Virus record (IMG/VR): IMGVR_UViG_3300042350_004191
Span: 124,001 to 188,000 of that record
DNA: 64,000 bases
Origin: a virus
Reading direction: 5' to 3' (one strand)
Position 1 is the first letter of the stretch, and every line of letters begins with the position of its first letter. The translations under genes were made by a program, and so were the position numbers. This document shows, piece by piece, positions 51,082 to 59,473 of this stretch. A model generated the notes under the pieces. The model ran no database searches. It saw only the letters and a program-made list of their open reading frames with translations, and was not told where the DNA came from.

Positions 51082-51987
51082 TTATAAATTCACGTTAGAA
51101 TTCAAGTCAGAATTTTGATTAGACTTGGTTATTTGCTCAACATATTCATGAATATAGTCAGCCTTCTCTAATGGTGTTAAATTATTAATTTCTTCCAATG
51201 AAAAATTATATTTTTTCAAAAAAATATTTTCTTGTAAAATAGATCTTTCATCACCAGAAAATATAAATCTAATTAAATCTTGCATTGTTGCATTAAAAAA
51301 TTCTAATTTATATTCATTAAATTCTTTTATTTCAAAAAGAGGTATAACAGAAATTTCTTTGAGTAAAGAAAGAACATTTGTTTGAATAATTTGTTTTATT
51401 GATAACGGTATAGATTCTAACAAAGTATTTTTTTGTTTTGCATCAAATTTTTTAAATTCAAAGTTTTTATCTTTGATAATTATTTTTTCAATAAACAACG
51501 GTAAAGATTTTAAAAATTTATCTAATTGATCATTTGTTAAATTTTCTAAAAAGAACTCTTCGTCTTTTAACATCGGCCAATTTAAGTGTATTTCTATATT
51601 TTCGTCTTTTATAATTTTATATTTTTTGATATTTTCAGCTATATCATAAACAGATTTTAATAAATCAAAAAAGTTTATAATAATTTTAGTATTTTTTGTT
51701 TCTTCGTTTTTTATGGAAAGTTCTACTGTATGTCCAACAGATATTGTTCTTAGACGAATACAAAACATTAAAAATTCTACAATATTTAAATCAAAAATTT
51801 TTTCTTTATCCTTTAAACATTCAGATAAAATATTTATAATGGTATAATGATAATCTATTCTGTAGTCTGCTTCTGGTGGTAAATTAGTATTACTCTTTAT
51901 TAGATTATGATATTGCTTATTATTAAATTCTTTAAAATGTAAAACTGTATTAGTATATGGAAACTGTAATGCGTGTGTATAAAACAT
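51082..51987 (-). CDS. Paralogue of the gp26/gp51-like protein, internally duplicated
   Basis: 301 residues. T-V-L-H-F-K-E-F-N-N-K-Q-Y-H-N-L-I (from residue ~15) and N-F-E-F-K-K-F-D-A-K-Q-K-N-T-L-L (from ~172) are two copies of the same strand-turn-helix motif, also present once in the neighbour at 50257. The rest is charged helix. It probably forms with that neighbour a pair of hub or tape-measure assembly chaperones, as gp26 and gp51 do in T4. The specific T4 equivalent cannot be assigned. Confidence 0.5.
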   Translation of the reverse strand: MFYTHALQFPYTNTVLHFKEFNNKQYHNLIKSNTNLPPEADYRIDYHYTIINILSECLKDKEKIFDLNIVEFLMFCIRLRTISVGHTVELSIKNEETKNTKIIINFFDLLKSVYDIAENIKKYKIIKDENIEIHLNWPMLKDEEFFLENLTNDQLDKFLKSLPLFIEKIIIKDKNFEFKKFDAKQKNTLLESIPLSIKQIIQTNVLSLLKEISVIPLFEIKEFNEYKLEFFNATMQDLIRFIFSGDERSILQENIFLKKYNFSLEEINNLTPLEKADYIHEYVEQITKSNQNSDLNSNVNL

Positions 51988-52035
51988 TATATTATAGCTT
52001 ATTCTACAAAGCTTGAAAATAAAGGCTTTTGTTTA

Positions 52036-52749
52036 CTATCTTGTTAAATTTAATAAATTTGGTGTGTTTTGATCTCTTACGTAATATTGATCATATACAA
52101 AATCTACAGAGGTATATTTCATATCATCGGCCATATATGAATATTGTTCTCCATCAATACCCACCGGAACAATATTGTTAAATCTATAAGTTTTTCGTAT
52201 GGCTTGTTTATTACCACTACCTACTCTTGCCATTAAGTTAACATCACAGTATGAACACTTTACGTTTCTTGTGCTATCAAAATCTCTAGATATTAAACCA
52301 TAATACGAAGACAATACCATCCAAGGTCTTATTACTAGATCAACAAAAGACGCATTTGTTTCCAAGAAAGTTATTCTTAATTTTGAATATTTTGTTCTAG
52401 TATTAGATGTTGCTGGTGGTAAAAATCCACCATATTCTAATCCAGTATTTCCAGCATCAATACCATCATTTGGAAGATTTACTTGTCTTGCAAATACACA
52501 GCCAACGCCATATTGTGTATTATATTCCCAATCAGTTAATTTAGTAATACTGTCTTGTTTAACATGCCAACCAGCCTGACCAAAATTTGACTCAATTGCA
52601 TTTAATCTCTTAGTTACGTCTCCTTGCAAAGCAGGTACACTGTCTATATCGAATATTAGCCACCATTGACTAGCAGACGCAAGAGCAGTAGGCCACGCAG
52701 CTAAAGACTTGAAATAATTTTCATAAGGATAAGGATCTTCACTAGCCAT
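52036..52749 (-). CDS. Second tail-tube-like structural protein
   Basis: 237 residues, immediately downstream of the gp19-like gene. It has long beta-rich segments, e.g. Y-S-K-L-R-I-T-F-L-E-T-N-A-S-F-V-D-L-V-I, then R-P-W-M-V-L-S-S-Y, and N-V-K-C-S-Y-C-D, and ends L-L-N-L-T-R. A strand-helix order as in tube proteins is likely. It may be a tail terminator, tube-completion protein or second tube protein. There is no enzymatic motif. Confidence 0.55.
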   Translation of the reverse strand: MASEDPYPYENYFKSLAAWPTALASASQWWLIFDIDSVPALQGDVTKRLNAIESNFGQAGWHVKQDSITKLTDWEYNTQYGVGCVFARQVNLPNDGIDAGNTGLEYGGFLPPATSNTRTKYSKLRITFLETNASFVDLVIRPWMVLSSYYGLISRDFDSTRNVKCSYCDVNLMARVGSGNKQAIRKTYRFNNIVPVGIDGEQYSYMADDMKYTSVDFVYDQYYVRDQNTPNLLNLTR

Positions 52750-52762
52750 ATGCTATATGAAT

Positions 52763-52770
52763 TACTTATC
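52763..52770 (-). promoter_or_regulatory. Possible late-type box GATAAGTA (minus strand)
   Basis: GATAAGTA lies 13 nt before the ATG at 52749, in the 32-nt gap after the tube gene. It has one mismatch to NATAAATA and longer spacing than most, so it is tentative. Confidence 0.3.
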
Positions 52771-52781
52771 CTTAAGTAAAA

Positions 52782-53321
52782 TTATTCTACTCTCCAGTAT
52801 TGGTAAGCAATAGTAGCTGGAACTGTGACAATATCACCAGCAGTGCCAACATTCAGTGTCATTTCTCCCAAATTAGTAATATAGCAACCATAGAGATGAT
52901 ATCTTCTAAGTCTGTTACCATTTTTACCAATCAAGTCGAGAGTTGTAACACCTTCATCACCAGCGGGAATAGAATATTCTCCGGTGCTGGTTTCATCATC
53001 AAAGATGCTCTTCATCCAATCTTCAAGTTTGTCACGGACATCAAGCTCTGCATCCATTCTCATAGTAACCTGCCATGCGTTACTATTTGGATACTGAACC
53101 GTACCGGGAACATTGAATTGAAGTCCCATATAAGGAACTTGAATGTTGTTTATTGTCTTGCTAGGGAGTGTTGTTGATTCGATGTAAAGCAAATCATCAT
53201 CGTTGAAGAAGTTTGCTCCACCGAATGCAATTACTCTAAAAAGATTTTGTCTGAAGAAATCTTTTCTACCAGCAACTTCGTGGAAGTTTCTAATGCCTTG
53301 TTGATCTAATATTCCTGCCAT
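52782..53321 (-). CDS. 19: Tail tube protein, gp19-like
   Basis: 179 residues (T4: 163). F-R-V-I-A-F near residue 30, the V-P-Y-M-G-L-Q-F-N-V-P-G segment, W-Q-V-T-M-R-M-D, D-K-L-E-D-W-M-K-S-I-F-D and a C-terminal Y-Q-Y-W-R follow the order of contractile-tail tube proteins. It forms the inner tube through which DNA passes. The gene directly follows the sheath gene, as in T4, and has its own late box. Confidence 0.88.
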   Translation of the reverse strand: MAGILDQQGIRNFHEVAGRKDFFRQNLFRVIAFGGANFFNDDDLLYIESTTLPSKTINNIQVPYMGLQFNVPGTVQYPNSNAWQVTMRMDAELDVRDKLEDWMKSIFDDETSTGEYSIPAGDEGVTTLDLIGKNGNRLRRYHLYGCYITNLGEMTLNVGTAGDIVTVPATIAYQYWRVE

Positions 53322-53326
53322 AATTT

Positions 53327-53334
53327 TATTTATC
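53327..53334 (-). promoter_or_regulatory. Late promoter GATAAATA (minus strand) before tube gene
   Basis: GATAAATA ends exactly 5 nt before the ATG at 53321 on the minus strand, in the 27-nt gap between sheath and tube genes. A tube-specific promoter fits the high copy number of this protein. Confidence 0.7.
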
Positions 53335-53348
53335 CTTTTATTCTATAA

Positions 53349-56045
53349 TTAGTTGATTAATGCATCTAAGTCTGTACCAGTTCTGGTAGCAACGAAGTCA
53401 GCCAAGATAAATTCAGCGGCTCTAACAGGTTGAATATATATTGCAACTCTGAGTTCGTTTCTATCGATTGTGTCTGGTGTGTTATTTCTTTCATCACAGA
53501 TAATTCTGTAATCATAGATGCCTTCTCTTGTCTTTGCTCTTTCGAATAAAGGTGTTAATCTAAGAACAACTCTGTTTCTTGTTGTGATTGTATTTGGTTC
53601 AAATACAAATCTATTTAAGATAGTTGTTGTGCTCTTTTCTAACCATAAGAAGAGGTTTCTTACATTCAATCTATCGAATGCTGTTTGATAATTTATGAAT
53701 GTTTTTTGACCATAAACTACCATACCTTCTCTTGGGAAGTTAACGATAGGATTGTAGGAATGTCTATAAAGAAGATCTCTTTGTCTTTGATTTGGGTTGA
53801 GTGCTAGATCTACAACGCCAGTCAATCTTCCATAATTAAATCCTGCTGGAGCTAACCATGGTGCTCTTCTTCTGGTATTGAGGAGAACTCTACCAGCAAA
53901 GCCTGATGGTGGCAACCAAACAAATTCGTCTGAGGCTGCATCATAACGTCTCATCCAGTTTGCATATGTTGCCATGTATGTTGAGCGACCAATTTTTGCA
54001 TAAAGCACATTCAGAGGTCTTAAAACATCATCAACGAAGTTGAATGTTCTTGAATCGGCTATTTTAGCGTTTTTGCCTTTGACAAAAACATACCTCAATG
54101 GATCAGAAATAAATACGTGATTTTTTCTATTTTGTGCATAATTTCTGAATTTTCTCTGAACATCAACGTAAGCTTCTCTTACGACATCAAACTCTTGGTA
54201 ATAAGCTCTCCAGTTCTTAGGAATGACTTTAAGATTGTTGACATCGACATCTCTTGTGTCATCAAAGTGACCCGCGAGATCTGAACCAACATATGGGTTA
54301 AATCTTGCAGCACTTAATGCTACGTTTATTGTGCCTAAACCAGCTTCACAAACAATGTCTATGAATGTACTTTCATTTTCAGTTAATTCATATGTTTGGA
54401 AAACTCTGTCTAATTTAAGACTGAGATCACCAATATTTTTGTTTTTATTATCAACTGATGTAGGTGAGAACAGACTGTGACACCAAATAGCTTTGGTTCC
54501 TTCAGCAACTCTTACCTTCTTGACAGGTCTACCAAATTGATCGATCCATACGCCTGTTTCAGATATGTTAGGATTAGTTACAAATTTAATTCTAGAATTG
54601 AGATTATTTTCAATTCTATTTTCGATGTTGAAGCTAACTAATCTTCCACCGCGAGGGTCATTTTGCTTTCTCTTGGCATACAATGAACCAGCATATGCTT
54701 CCACTGTGCTATAATCTAAAGTTATAGCATCCTGAAGGAAAGGTGAAGTGTTTAATCTGTATACAAACAGTTTCAAGGAATCATTGAATGCATCATCTGA
54801 GAAATCATAAGCAGGGAATCTTGACATTCTTTCAGAAACACTTTGGAATGTTACACTTGAATAAGACTCTGTTAATGTGAAGTTTAATCTTTCATCAGGA
54901 ATTCTATAGAAAGACTGACCGACATTATTTCCAGAATTAACTGCGAAAATTGATGTTACAGAACTAAAATCTGTATAAGGAGTATCATCTGAATTATCTG
55001 CAAGGGCAATGTAAAACCCTTCAAACATATCATTAACCCCTAATTTATCACTGTTGATGATAACAATACCAGCCTTACTTAAATCTTCTGGGCCATTGAT
55101 TGTTAATGCGTTTAATGATCTCTTATCATGATAGTTAAGATCATATGATATTACAGTTCCTACACCATTACTGTTACTTGAAACATAATTTGTCCAAGAA
55201 CTTAATGTGTTTAAATCTGTGTTTACTGTTGCCCAAGCAATAGGAGCACCGCCAACCAAGTTTTTATCTAACTTGTTGGCATCATTTATAAGCCCATTGT
55301 CAGCAGCAACAATTCCATCAATATAATCTTGAACTCTTTGATTAAAGTATGCTTGGATATTGAATGCTGTTAAAGGTCTTTGTACTACTTGTTGGTTTGG
55401 TAAAACAGCAGGACCTTGATATGCATTAGGAGCATATGGGAAATATTTATTGACTTCAGAAACATCACTAACTCTTAAATCATTAACTACGTCTAAGAAT
55501 AAAGCACTAGCTACTGTTCTGTTTAAAGTGAAGGTTTGGTTTGCTACTGTTGATACAGAACTTACTTGTGTACTCCATGTTACACTTCCTTCTCTGATGT
55601 ATTTATCGTATTGATTTTGGTCAAATTTAACAGATTTAGGAGGAAGAATGTAATATGCTTCTGCATCAGAATAAGTTTTACCGTGTGGTAAAACTGGAAA
55701 TACTAAGGCACTATAATGATTCTGAGGATCTTCTTCTCCTCCATTGGCACCATAGGGCATTCTTGTTACATGAACATCAGAACCAGTACTAACCAATTGT
55801 TCTACAGTATGGGAGAGATAACGCTCTGCGGCTGTTTCAGGTAAGCCGAAAACGGTATTAAATTGAGCCATGCTTGTGATTCTAACAACTTGTTCAGTAG
55901 GACCCTGTGAAGCGAAACCAGTAACAACTGCGGCTGGTCTAATTGCTGCACCTCCTCCACTAGGTAGTCTTGTTAAGTCAGTTTCAGTAATTTGAACTCC
56001 GGGTGATTCAATTCTTCTTGGTGTTTGTATAATTCTTGTTGCCAT
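53349..56045 (-). CDS. 18: Tail sheath protein, gp18-like
   Basis: 898 residues, longer than T4 gp18 (659). The opening E-S-P-G-V-Q-I-T-E-T-D-L-T, then V-V-T-G-F-A-S-Q-G-P and the C-terminal I-Y-I-Q-P-V-R-A-A-E-F-I are hallmarks of contractile sheaths. The extra length lies in the middle (about 130-450), likely surface-exposed insert domains. The sheath contracts to drive the tube through the envelope. It is the first gene of the leftward tail unit and has a late box 12 nt upstream. Confidence 0.93.
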   Translation of the reverse strand: MATRIIQTPRRIESPGVQITETDLTRLPSGGGAAIRPAAVVTGFASQGPTEQVVRITSMAQFNTVFGLPETAAERYLSHTVEQLVSTGSDVHVTRMPYGANGGEEDPQNHYSALVFPVLPHGKTYSDAEAYYILPPKSVKFDQNQYDKYIREGSVTWSTQVSSVSTVANQTFTLNRTVASALFLDVVNDLRVSDVSEVNKYFPYAPNAYQGPAVLPNQQVVQRPLTAFNIQAYFNQRVQDYIDGIVAADNGLINDANKLDKNLVGGAPIAWATVNTDLNTLSSWTNYVSSNSNGVGTVISYDLNYHDKRSLNALTINGPEDLSKAGIVIINSDKLGVNDMFEGFYIALADNSDDTPYTDFSSVTSIFAVNSGNNVGQSFYRIPDERLNFTLTESYSSVTFQSVSERMSRFPAYDFSDDAFNDSLKLFVYRLNTSPFLQDAITLDYSTVEAYAGSLYAKRKQNDPRGGRLVSFNIENRIENNLNSRIKFVTNPNISETGVWIDQFGRPVKKVRVAEGTKAIWCHSLFSPTSVDNKNKNIGDLSLKLDRVFQTYELTENESTFIDIVCEAGLGTINVALSAARFNPYVGSDLAGHFDDTRDVDVNNLKVIPKNWRAYYQEFDVVREAYVDVQRKFRNYAQNRKNHVFISDPLRYVFVKGKNAKIADSRTFNFVDDVLRPLNVLYAKIGRSTYMATYANWMRRYDAASDEFVWLPPSGFAGRVLLNTRRRAPWLAPAGFNYGRLTGVVDLALNPNQRQRDLLYRHSYNPIVNFPREGMVVYGQKTFINYQTAFDRLNVRNLFLWLEKSTTTILNRFVFEPNTITTRNRVVLRLTPLFERAKTREGIYDYRIICDERNNTPDTIDRNELRVAIYIQPVRAAEFILADFVATRTGTDLDALIN

Positions 56046-56057
56046 ATGTTATGAAAA

Positions 56058-56065
56058 TATTTATC
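56058..56065 (-). promoter_or_regulatory. Late promoter GATAAATA (minus strand) before sheath gene
   Basis: GATAAATA lies 12 nt before the sheath ATG at 56045, in the 72-bp divergent region 56046-56117. The leader would be about 7 nt, longer than for most late genes here. Confidence 0.65.
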
Positions 56066-56102
56066 TTATTTAAGTACCAATTTACGTAAAATTATAAAAA
56101 AA

Positions 56103-56110
56103 TGTAAATA
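56103..56110 (+). promoter_or_regulatory. Late-type box TGTAAATA (plus strand)
   Basis: TGTAAATA has one mismatch to TATAAATA and ends 7 nt before the ATG at 56118. Together with the minus-strand box at 56058-56065 it makes the 72-bp gap a divergent late promoter region. Confidence 0.45.
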
Positions 56111-56117
56111 GTAGTAT

Positions 56118-56441
56118 ATGAAATCATATAATGAACTTTATACACAGTTACTTAGTGAATATCAAAATACAAATACGGATGTCCAAAATCCCAATTTTTT
56201 AAAATTACAAAATTATTTTAAGCAACTTGGCCAAAATATCGATCCTAAAACTATAGAAGGAATTCTAAAAACATTGGAAGATAAATCTGAAAATGTTACG
56301 CAAAATACAAATGCAACAGAAAACGAAGAAGACCAAAATCAACCAGAAGTTCCAAAAGAAAAACAAACTTCCCCTAATGTTAGTCCAGTAATGAATAACC
56401 CATTGAACCCTTTCAATAAAAATCAACAAGCAACAGTATAA
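56118..56441 (+). CDS. Hypothetical protein, 107 residues, disordered C-terminus
   Basis: Residues 1-55 are helical (Y-N-E-L-Y-T-Q-L-L-S-E-Y, then I-E-G-I-L-K-T-L-E-D-K). The rest is Asn/Gln/Pro/Glu-rich and probably unstructured. It is the first gene rightward of the sheath with a late-type box, so probably a late or virion-associated product. The box for the next gene overlaps its stop codon. Not recognised. Confidence 0.55.
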   Translation: MKSYNELYTQLLSEYQNTNTDVQNPNFLKLQNYFKQLGQNIDPKTIEGILKTLEDKSENVTQNTNATENEEDQNQPEVPKEKQTSPNVSPVMNNPLNPFNKNQQATV

Positions 56442-56444
56442 ATA
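56437..56444 (+). promoter_or_regulatory. Late promoter TATAAATA (plus strand)
   Basis: A perfect late consensus overlaps the upstream stop codon (TAA 56439-56441) and ends 6 nt before the ATG at 56451. Confidence 0.75.
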
Positions 56445-56450
56445 TAATAT

Positions 56451-56735
56451 ATGTTACCAGAAAATTTCGATAATTTAGTAACTGAGCTTTTGGAAGAAGC
56501 CAAATGCACAGGACCAACGAAAAAAGCTTCATCTACAGCCAAGGGTAAAAAGTGGATGAAGTGTGTAAAAAACCCAAGTGGTGGTGGATATAAAAGAATA
56601 CATTGGGGTCAAAAAGGTGTTCGTGTAACTGGTAAATCCGGTAACACAAAACGTAAAAAATCATTTCGTGCAAGACATAAATGCTCTGGAGCAAAGGCTG
56701 GCACACCACGTTACCAAGCGTGTAAAGATTGGTAA
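56451..56735 (+). CDS. Small, very basic Lys/Arg-rich protein with Cys motif
   Basis: 94 residues. A short acidic helix at the N-terminus (L-V-T-E-L-L-E-E-A) is followed by a strongly basic part with K-K-S-F-R-A-R-H-K-C and a closing Y-Q-A-C-K-D-W. I recall related S-F-R-A-R-H-x-C segments in small or C-terminal parts of phage proteins, of unknown function. Charge suggests DNA or acidic-protein binding, e.g. packaged internal protein. It has its own perfect late promoter. Confidence 0.6.
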   Translation: MLPENFDNLVTELLEEAKCTGPTKKASSTAKGKKWMKCVKNPSGGGYKRIHWGQKGVRVTGKSGNTKRKKSFRARHKCSGAKAGTPRYQACKDW

Positions 56736-56743
56736 CTTCTTCA

Positions 56744-57544
56744 ATGAAGTCAAAAAAAAGTAAAAAGAAACAGACAGACTCTGTTCAAAAAAGCCATTCT
56801 CAAAACCGTGAGGATACTTCTCCTTATGTATACCAAAGAGAAAAAATTAATTTTGAATTTGGTATTAGGGAACTACCGTGGACAAATAAACAAAAAGAAC
56901 TAATTGAAGCTATTTTAGATAAACATACAAGATGTGTTTTTATTGAAGGGCCAGCAGGTACATCAAAGACATTAACTGCTGTTTATGCCGCACTGAACCT
57001 TTTGAAAAATAAAAAAATTTCTGACATAATCTTTGTAAGAAGTGCTGTTGAAAGTGCTGATTCTAAAATAGGTTATTTACCCGGTTCTATTGATGAAAAA
57101 TTTGAAGCGTATATGGTTCCCTTTATGGAAAAACTTGAAGAACTTTTAGATAAAGGTGCATTGAATAGATTAAGACATGACGAAAGATTTAGTGCAACGC
57201 CTGTGAATTATATCCGAGGTTTACATTGGGCAGCAAAAACGATCATCGTTGACGAAGCACAAAACATCACATTCAGAGAATTGGTAACAACTATTACTAG
57301 AATGGGTGAATTTTCAAAAATTATTTTTTGTGGAGATCCTATGCAATCAGATTTACCAGAAGCAAAAGCTGGTGGTTTTTCTAAAATGTGTGATTTATTT
57401 TCAGATGATGAATGTAAAAAATACGGTATTCATCATTTTAGATTTACAAATGAAGACGTTGTACGATCTGAGTTTGTGAAATTTATTGTTAATCGCCTTG
57501 AAAATGAAAAAGACACTTGGAAACCAAAAAATGTAAGTAAATAA
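56744..57544 (+). CDS. phoH: PhoH-like ATPase
   Basis: 266 residues from the ATG at 56744; a TTG at 56729 is open but overlaps the previous gene. Walker A is G-P-A-G-T-S-K-T (about 72-79), V-R-S-A-V-E-S follows, Walker B is T-I-I-V-D-E-A-Q-N (about 172), and sensor F-C-G-D-P-M-Q-S-D. PhoH proteins are ATPases of helicase type found in many marine and T4-like phages; their role there is unsettled (RNA metabolism or phosphate response). A basic, Ser/Lys-rich N-terminal extension precedes the domain. Confidence 0.88.
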   Translation: MKSKKSKKKQTDSVQKSHSQNREDTSPYVYQREKINFEFGIRELPWTNKQKELIEAILDKHTRCVFIEGPAGTSKTLTAVYAALNLLKNKKISDIIFVRSAVESADSKIGYLPGSIDEKFEAYMVPFMEKLEELLDKGALNRLRHDERFSATPVNYIRGLHWAAKTIIVDEAQNITFRELVTTITRMGEFSKIIFCGDPMQSDLPEAKAGGFSKMCDLFSDDECKKYGIHHFRFTNEDVVRSEFVKFIVNRLENEKDTWKPKNVSK

Positions 57545-57548
57545 TAGA

Positions 57549-57719
57549 ATGGATCAAAATCAACAAAAAGTAGATTATAACAAAGTATCAAACAGACCAG
57601 TTACATGTATTTATTGTGGTGCTACAGTTGTAGGAAGAGTTCAAAAAACACCACAAGGAGAACAAATAAAGTGGATTTGTGATAGATGTAATCAACTAGT
57701 AAAAGTAGGAAATGTATGA
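57549..57719 (+). CDS. Small zinc-ribbon protein, 56 residues
   Basis: The frame runs from ATG at 57549 to TGA at 57717-57719 and overlaps the next ATG by 4 nt. The sequence has V-T-C-I-Y-C-G-A-T and, 20 residues later, W-I-C-D-R-C-N-Q: two Cys-x2-Cys knuckles forming one zinc ribbon. Likely a nucleic-acid or protein-binding module. It fills an otherwise empty 170-base gap after phoH. Confidence 0.75.
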   Translation: MDQNQQKVDYNKVSNRPVTCIYCGATVVGRVQKTPQGEQIKWICDRCNQLVKVGNV

Positions 57720-58120
57720 ATTTAAAGGATATTATTGAAGAAACTATTACGAATGCGGGTAGCATGAAAGCATATTCTGCTTATGAACAACCTGCTCGTA
57801 AAGACTTCATTCCTTTAAATCAATCAGATTATAATTTTCAATACAATCAAAATGTAAGACCCGGTGGAGAAAGACTTCCAGAACCACCTATACAAGGAGC
57901 CGTTCCTTGGCCTTTAGAGGGTGTTGTAGACGATTTTACTAGTAGTTATGTAAATCTCTACACCGCTGGTCAAAAAATCAATGCTTCAATAAAAGCTAAT
58001 AAGGCATTATCTGATAATCAAAAAGAAGAATTAAAAAAGTTTTTAAAAGATATTAAAACTATTTTAAATCATATAAAAACACTTGGGTCTAAAATAGTAG
58101 ACGTTTCCAAGATCAATTAA
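57716..58120 (+). CDS. Hypothetical protein, 134 residues
   Basis: Starts M-N-L-K-D-I-I-E-E-T-I-T-N-A, has a Pro/Tyr-rich middle (P-L-N-Q-S-D-Y-N, P-E-P-P-I-Q-G-A-V-P-W) and a Lys-rich helical C-terminal third (L-K-K-F-L-K-D-I-K-T-I). The E-E-T-I-helix start resembles the N-terminus of small virion-associated proteins but no family is recognised. Translationally coupled to the zinc-ribbon gene. Confidence 0.5.
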   Translation: MNLKDIIEETITNAGSMKAYSAYEQPARKDFIPLNQSDYNFQYNQNVRPGGERLPEPPIQGAVPWPLEGVVDDFTSSYVNLYTAGQKINASIKANKALSDNQKEELKKFLKDIKTILNHIKTLGSKIVDVSKIN

Positions 58121-58128
58121 AAATTTTC

Positions 58129-58157
58129 TTGACCTTACAAGAAAATTCTAGTAATCT
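58129..58157 (+). promoter_or_regulatory. Sigma70-like promoter TTGACC-17-TAATCT
   Basis: TTGACC (58129-58134), exact 17-bp spacer and TAATCT (58152-58157) end 8 nt before the ATG at 58166. The predicted leader is at most about 2 nt. Confidence 0.65.
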
Positions 58158-58165
58158 CGTTATAG

Positions 58166-58567
58166 ATGAAAAATCTTATAAGATCTATCTCTATTAATTT
58201 AATAGTTTCTGCTTTATTCGGATTGGCCAATGTACTGTTTGGTGGTAATTTTCTTTACGTATTTGCGTTTGCTTTTTTAATTCAATACGTACTTTACTCT
58301 GTAATAGCAACTATCATAATAAACTATTATAGAGAAAAAACAAAACAAATAGAATTAAATAAATTAGAAAATTTATCGACTATTCTTGAGTGTGCTTATT
58401 GTAAGCAAAAAAATTTATTAACATTTATACCTGAACAAAATGAAAGAACAGAGTTTATCTGTACTTCTTGTAATAAAGAAAACGCTGTGATTATTAATTT
58501 TACAGTTGCCAGAATCACAGATTCTTTGCCAATCAATTCACTTTTAACTGATGAAGACAAAAAATAA
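58166..58567 (+). CDS. Membrane-anchored zinc-finger protein
   Basis: 133 residues. Two hydrophobic segments (about 7-27 and 29-52) form a membrane hairpin, followed by a basic linker and a zinc knuckle pair C-A-Y-C and C-T-S-C separated by about 22 residues. The soluble part would face the cytoplasm. Its own sigma70-like promoter suggests early expression, e.g. in host takeover or superinfection exclusion, but there is no direct evidence for a role. Confidence 0.65.
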   Translation: MKNLIRSISINLIVSALFGLANVLFGGNFLYVFAFAFLIQYVLYSVIATIIINYYREKTKQIELNKLENLSTILECAYCKQKNLLTFIPEQNERTEFICTSCNKENAVIINFTVARITDSLPINSLLTDEDKK

Positions 58568-58844
58568 AACTAAACAAACTAACATTGACCTGTCCGGTAA
58601 AAATATATACGAAGAAACTATGTATTATGCTAGATGGATAGCTTTATACGAAGCAATCAACATGATTGCTGAAGAAGCAAAACAGAGAAAAAAAGAGTTT
58701 GATGTTCTCAAACTTAGTCCAGTTAAGATTAAAAAATACATTTCTAGTGTAGAAGATCATATTCAAAAAAGACTTTTACAAGAAAAATTAGGTGTTGATT
58801 TTTATATTAAAGACAAAGATAAAGAAAAGACCTATTCTGTCTAA
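58551..58844 (+). CDS. Hypothetical helical protein, 97 residues
   Basis: Lys/Thr-rich start, then helices with Y-Y-A-R-W-I-A-L-Y-E-A-I and D-H-I-Q-K-R-L-L-Q-E-K-L. Overlaps the upstream membrane protein by 17 nt. Its TAA shares the tetranucleotide CTAA (58841-58844) with the TAG of the convergent neck gene. Not recognised. Confidence 0.5.
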   Translation: MKTKNKTKQTNIDLSGKNIYEETMYYARWIALYEAINMIAEEAKQRKKEFDVLKLSPVKIKKYISSVEDHIQKRLLQEKLGVDFYIKDKDKEKTYSV

Positions 58845-59470
58845 TAATCACCATAGACATTATCATTACTACAGGGGTTCTGTAGGTATGAAAAATTTTC
58901 TTGGGAGTCTTGTTCGATAGTATCATTGTCACTGACATTGGTATTATTTCCAACACCAGCACCGGGACCACCTGTTTCGTGGCTGTAATCATACCTACGA
59001 CCCTTGAAGAACCAAAGATAATGTCCAGCTATAGGATTTATTTGAAACTCGTCTATAACCTCTGTTAATTCAAATACATTAGCACCACGTTTCGGAAAGT
59101 GTATTCTATCAGCACCAAATTCTGTCAATTCAATAACATCACCAGCTTTGGGTTCACTACCGACACCAAATAATGCTTCAAACATTTCAGGATGAATAAC
59201 ACCATTTATATCACTATCGGCTACAATACCAAATTTAGAAAGAAGATATGAATCATTGTTAAGATTTAATAGAACAACAAGTTCTTTCCCTTCACCAAAA
59301 CCCGAAACCGTATCTTCACCATATAAATCGTCAGCAGAAGATAAAGAAGTTAAATTAGAAAAAAACTTAACTTCTTGACCAAACATTTCAATTTGTTCTT
59401 TGTTCCAACGATTGAAGTTTGACCTTTCGTTAGCATTAATTTTTTTATTTAAAAATCTAACCTTTTCCAT
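58841..59470 (-). CDS. 14: Neck protein, gp14-like
   Basis: 209 residues (T4 gp14: 256). E-M-F-G-Q-E-V-K-F-F near residue 30, Y-L-L-S-K-F-G-I, then P-K-A-G-D-V-I-E-L and V-F-E-L-T-E-V-I-D-E, with H-Y-L-W-F-F-K-G-R-R-Y-D-Y, follow the order of T4 gp14, which with gp13 completes the head neck. The tail after 180 is Asn/Asp-rich. It is separated by 3 nt from the upstream gene and shares its late promoter at 59833. Confidence 0.6.
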   Translation of the reverse strand: MEKVRFLNKKINANERSNFNRWNKEQIEMFGQEVKFFSNLTSLSSADDLYGEDTVSGFGEGKELVVLLNLNNDSYLLSKFGIVADSDINGVIHPEMFEALFGVGSEPKAGDVIELTEFGADRIHFPKRGANVFELTEVIDEFQINPIAGHYLWFFKGRRYDYSHETGGPGAGVGNNTNVSDNDTIEQDSQENFSYLQNPCSNDNVYGDY

Positions 59471-59473
59471 ATT

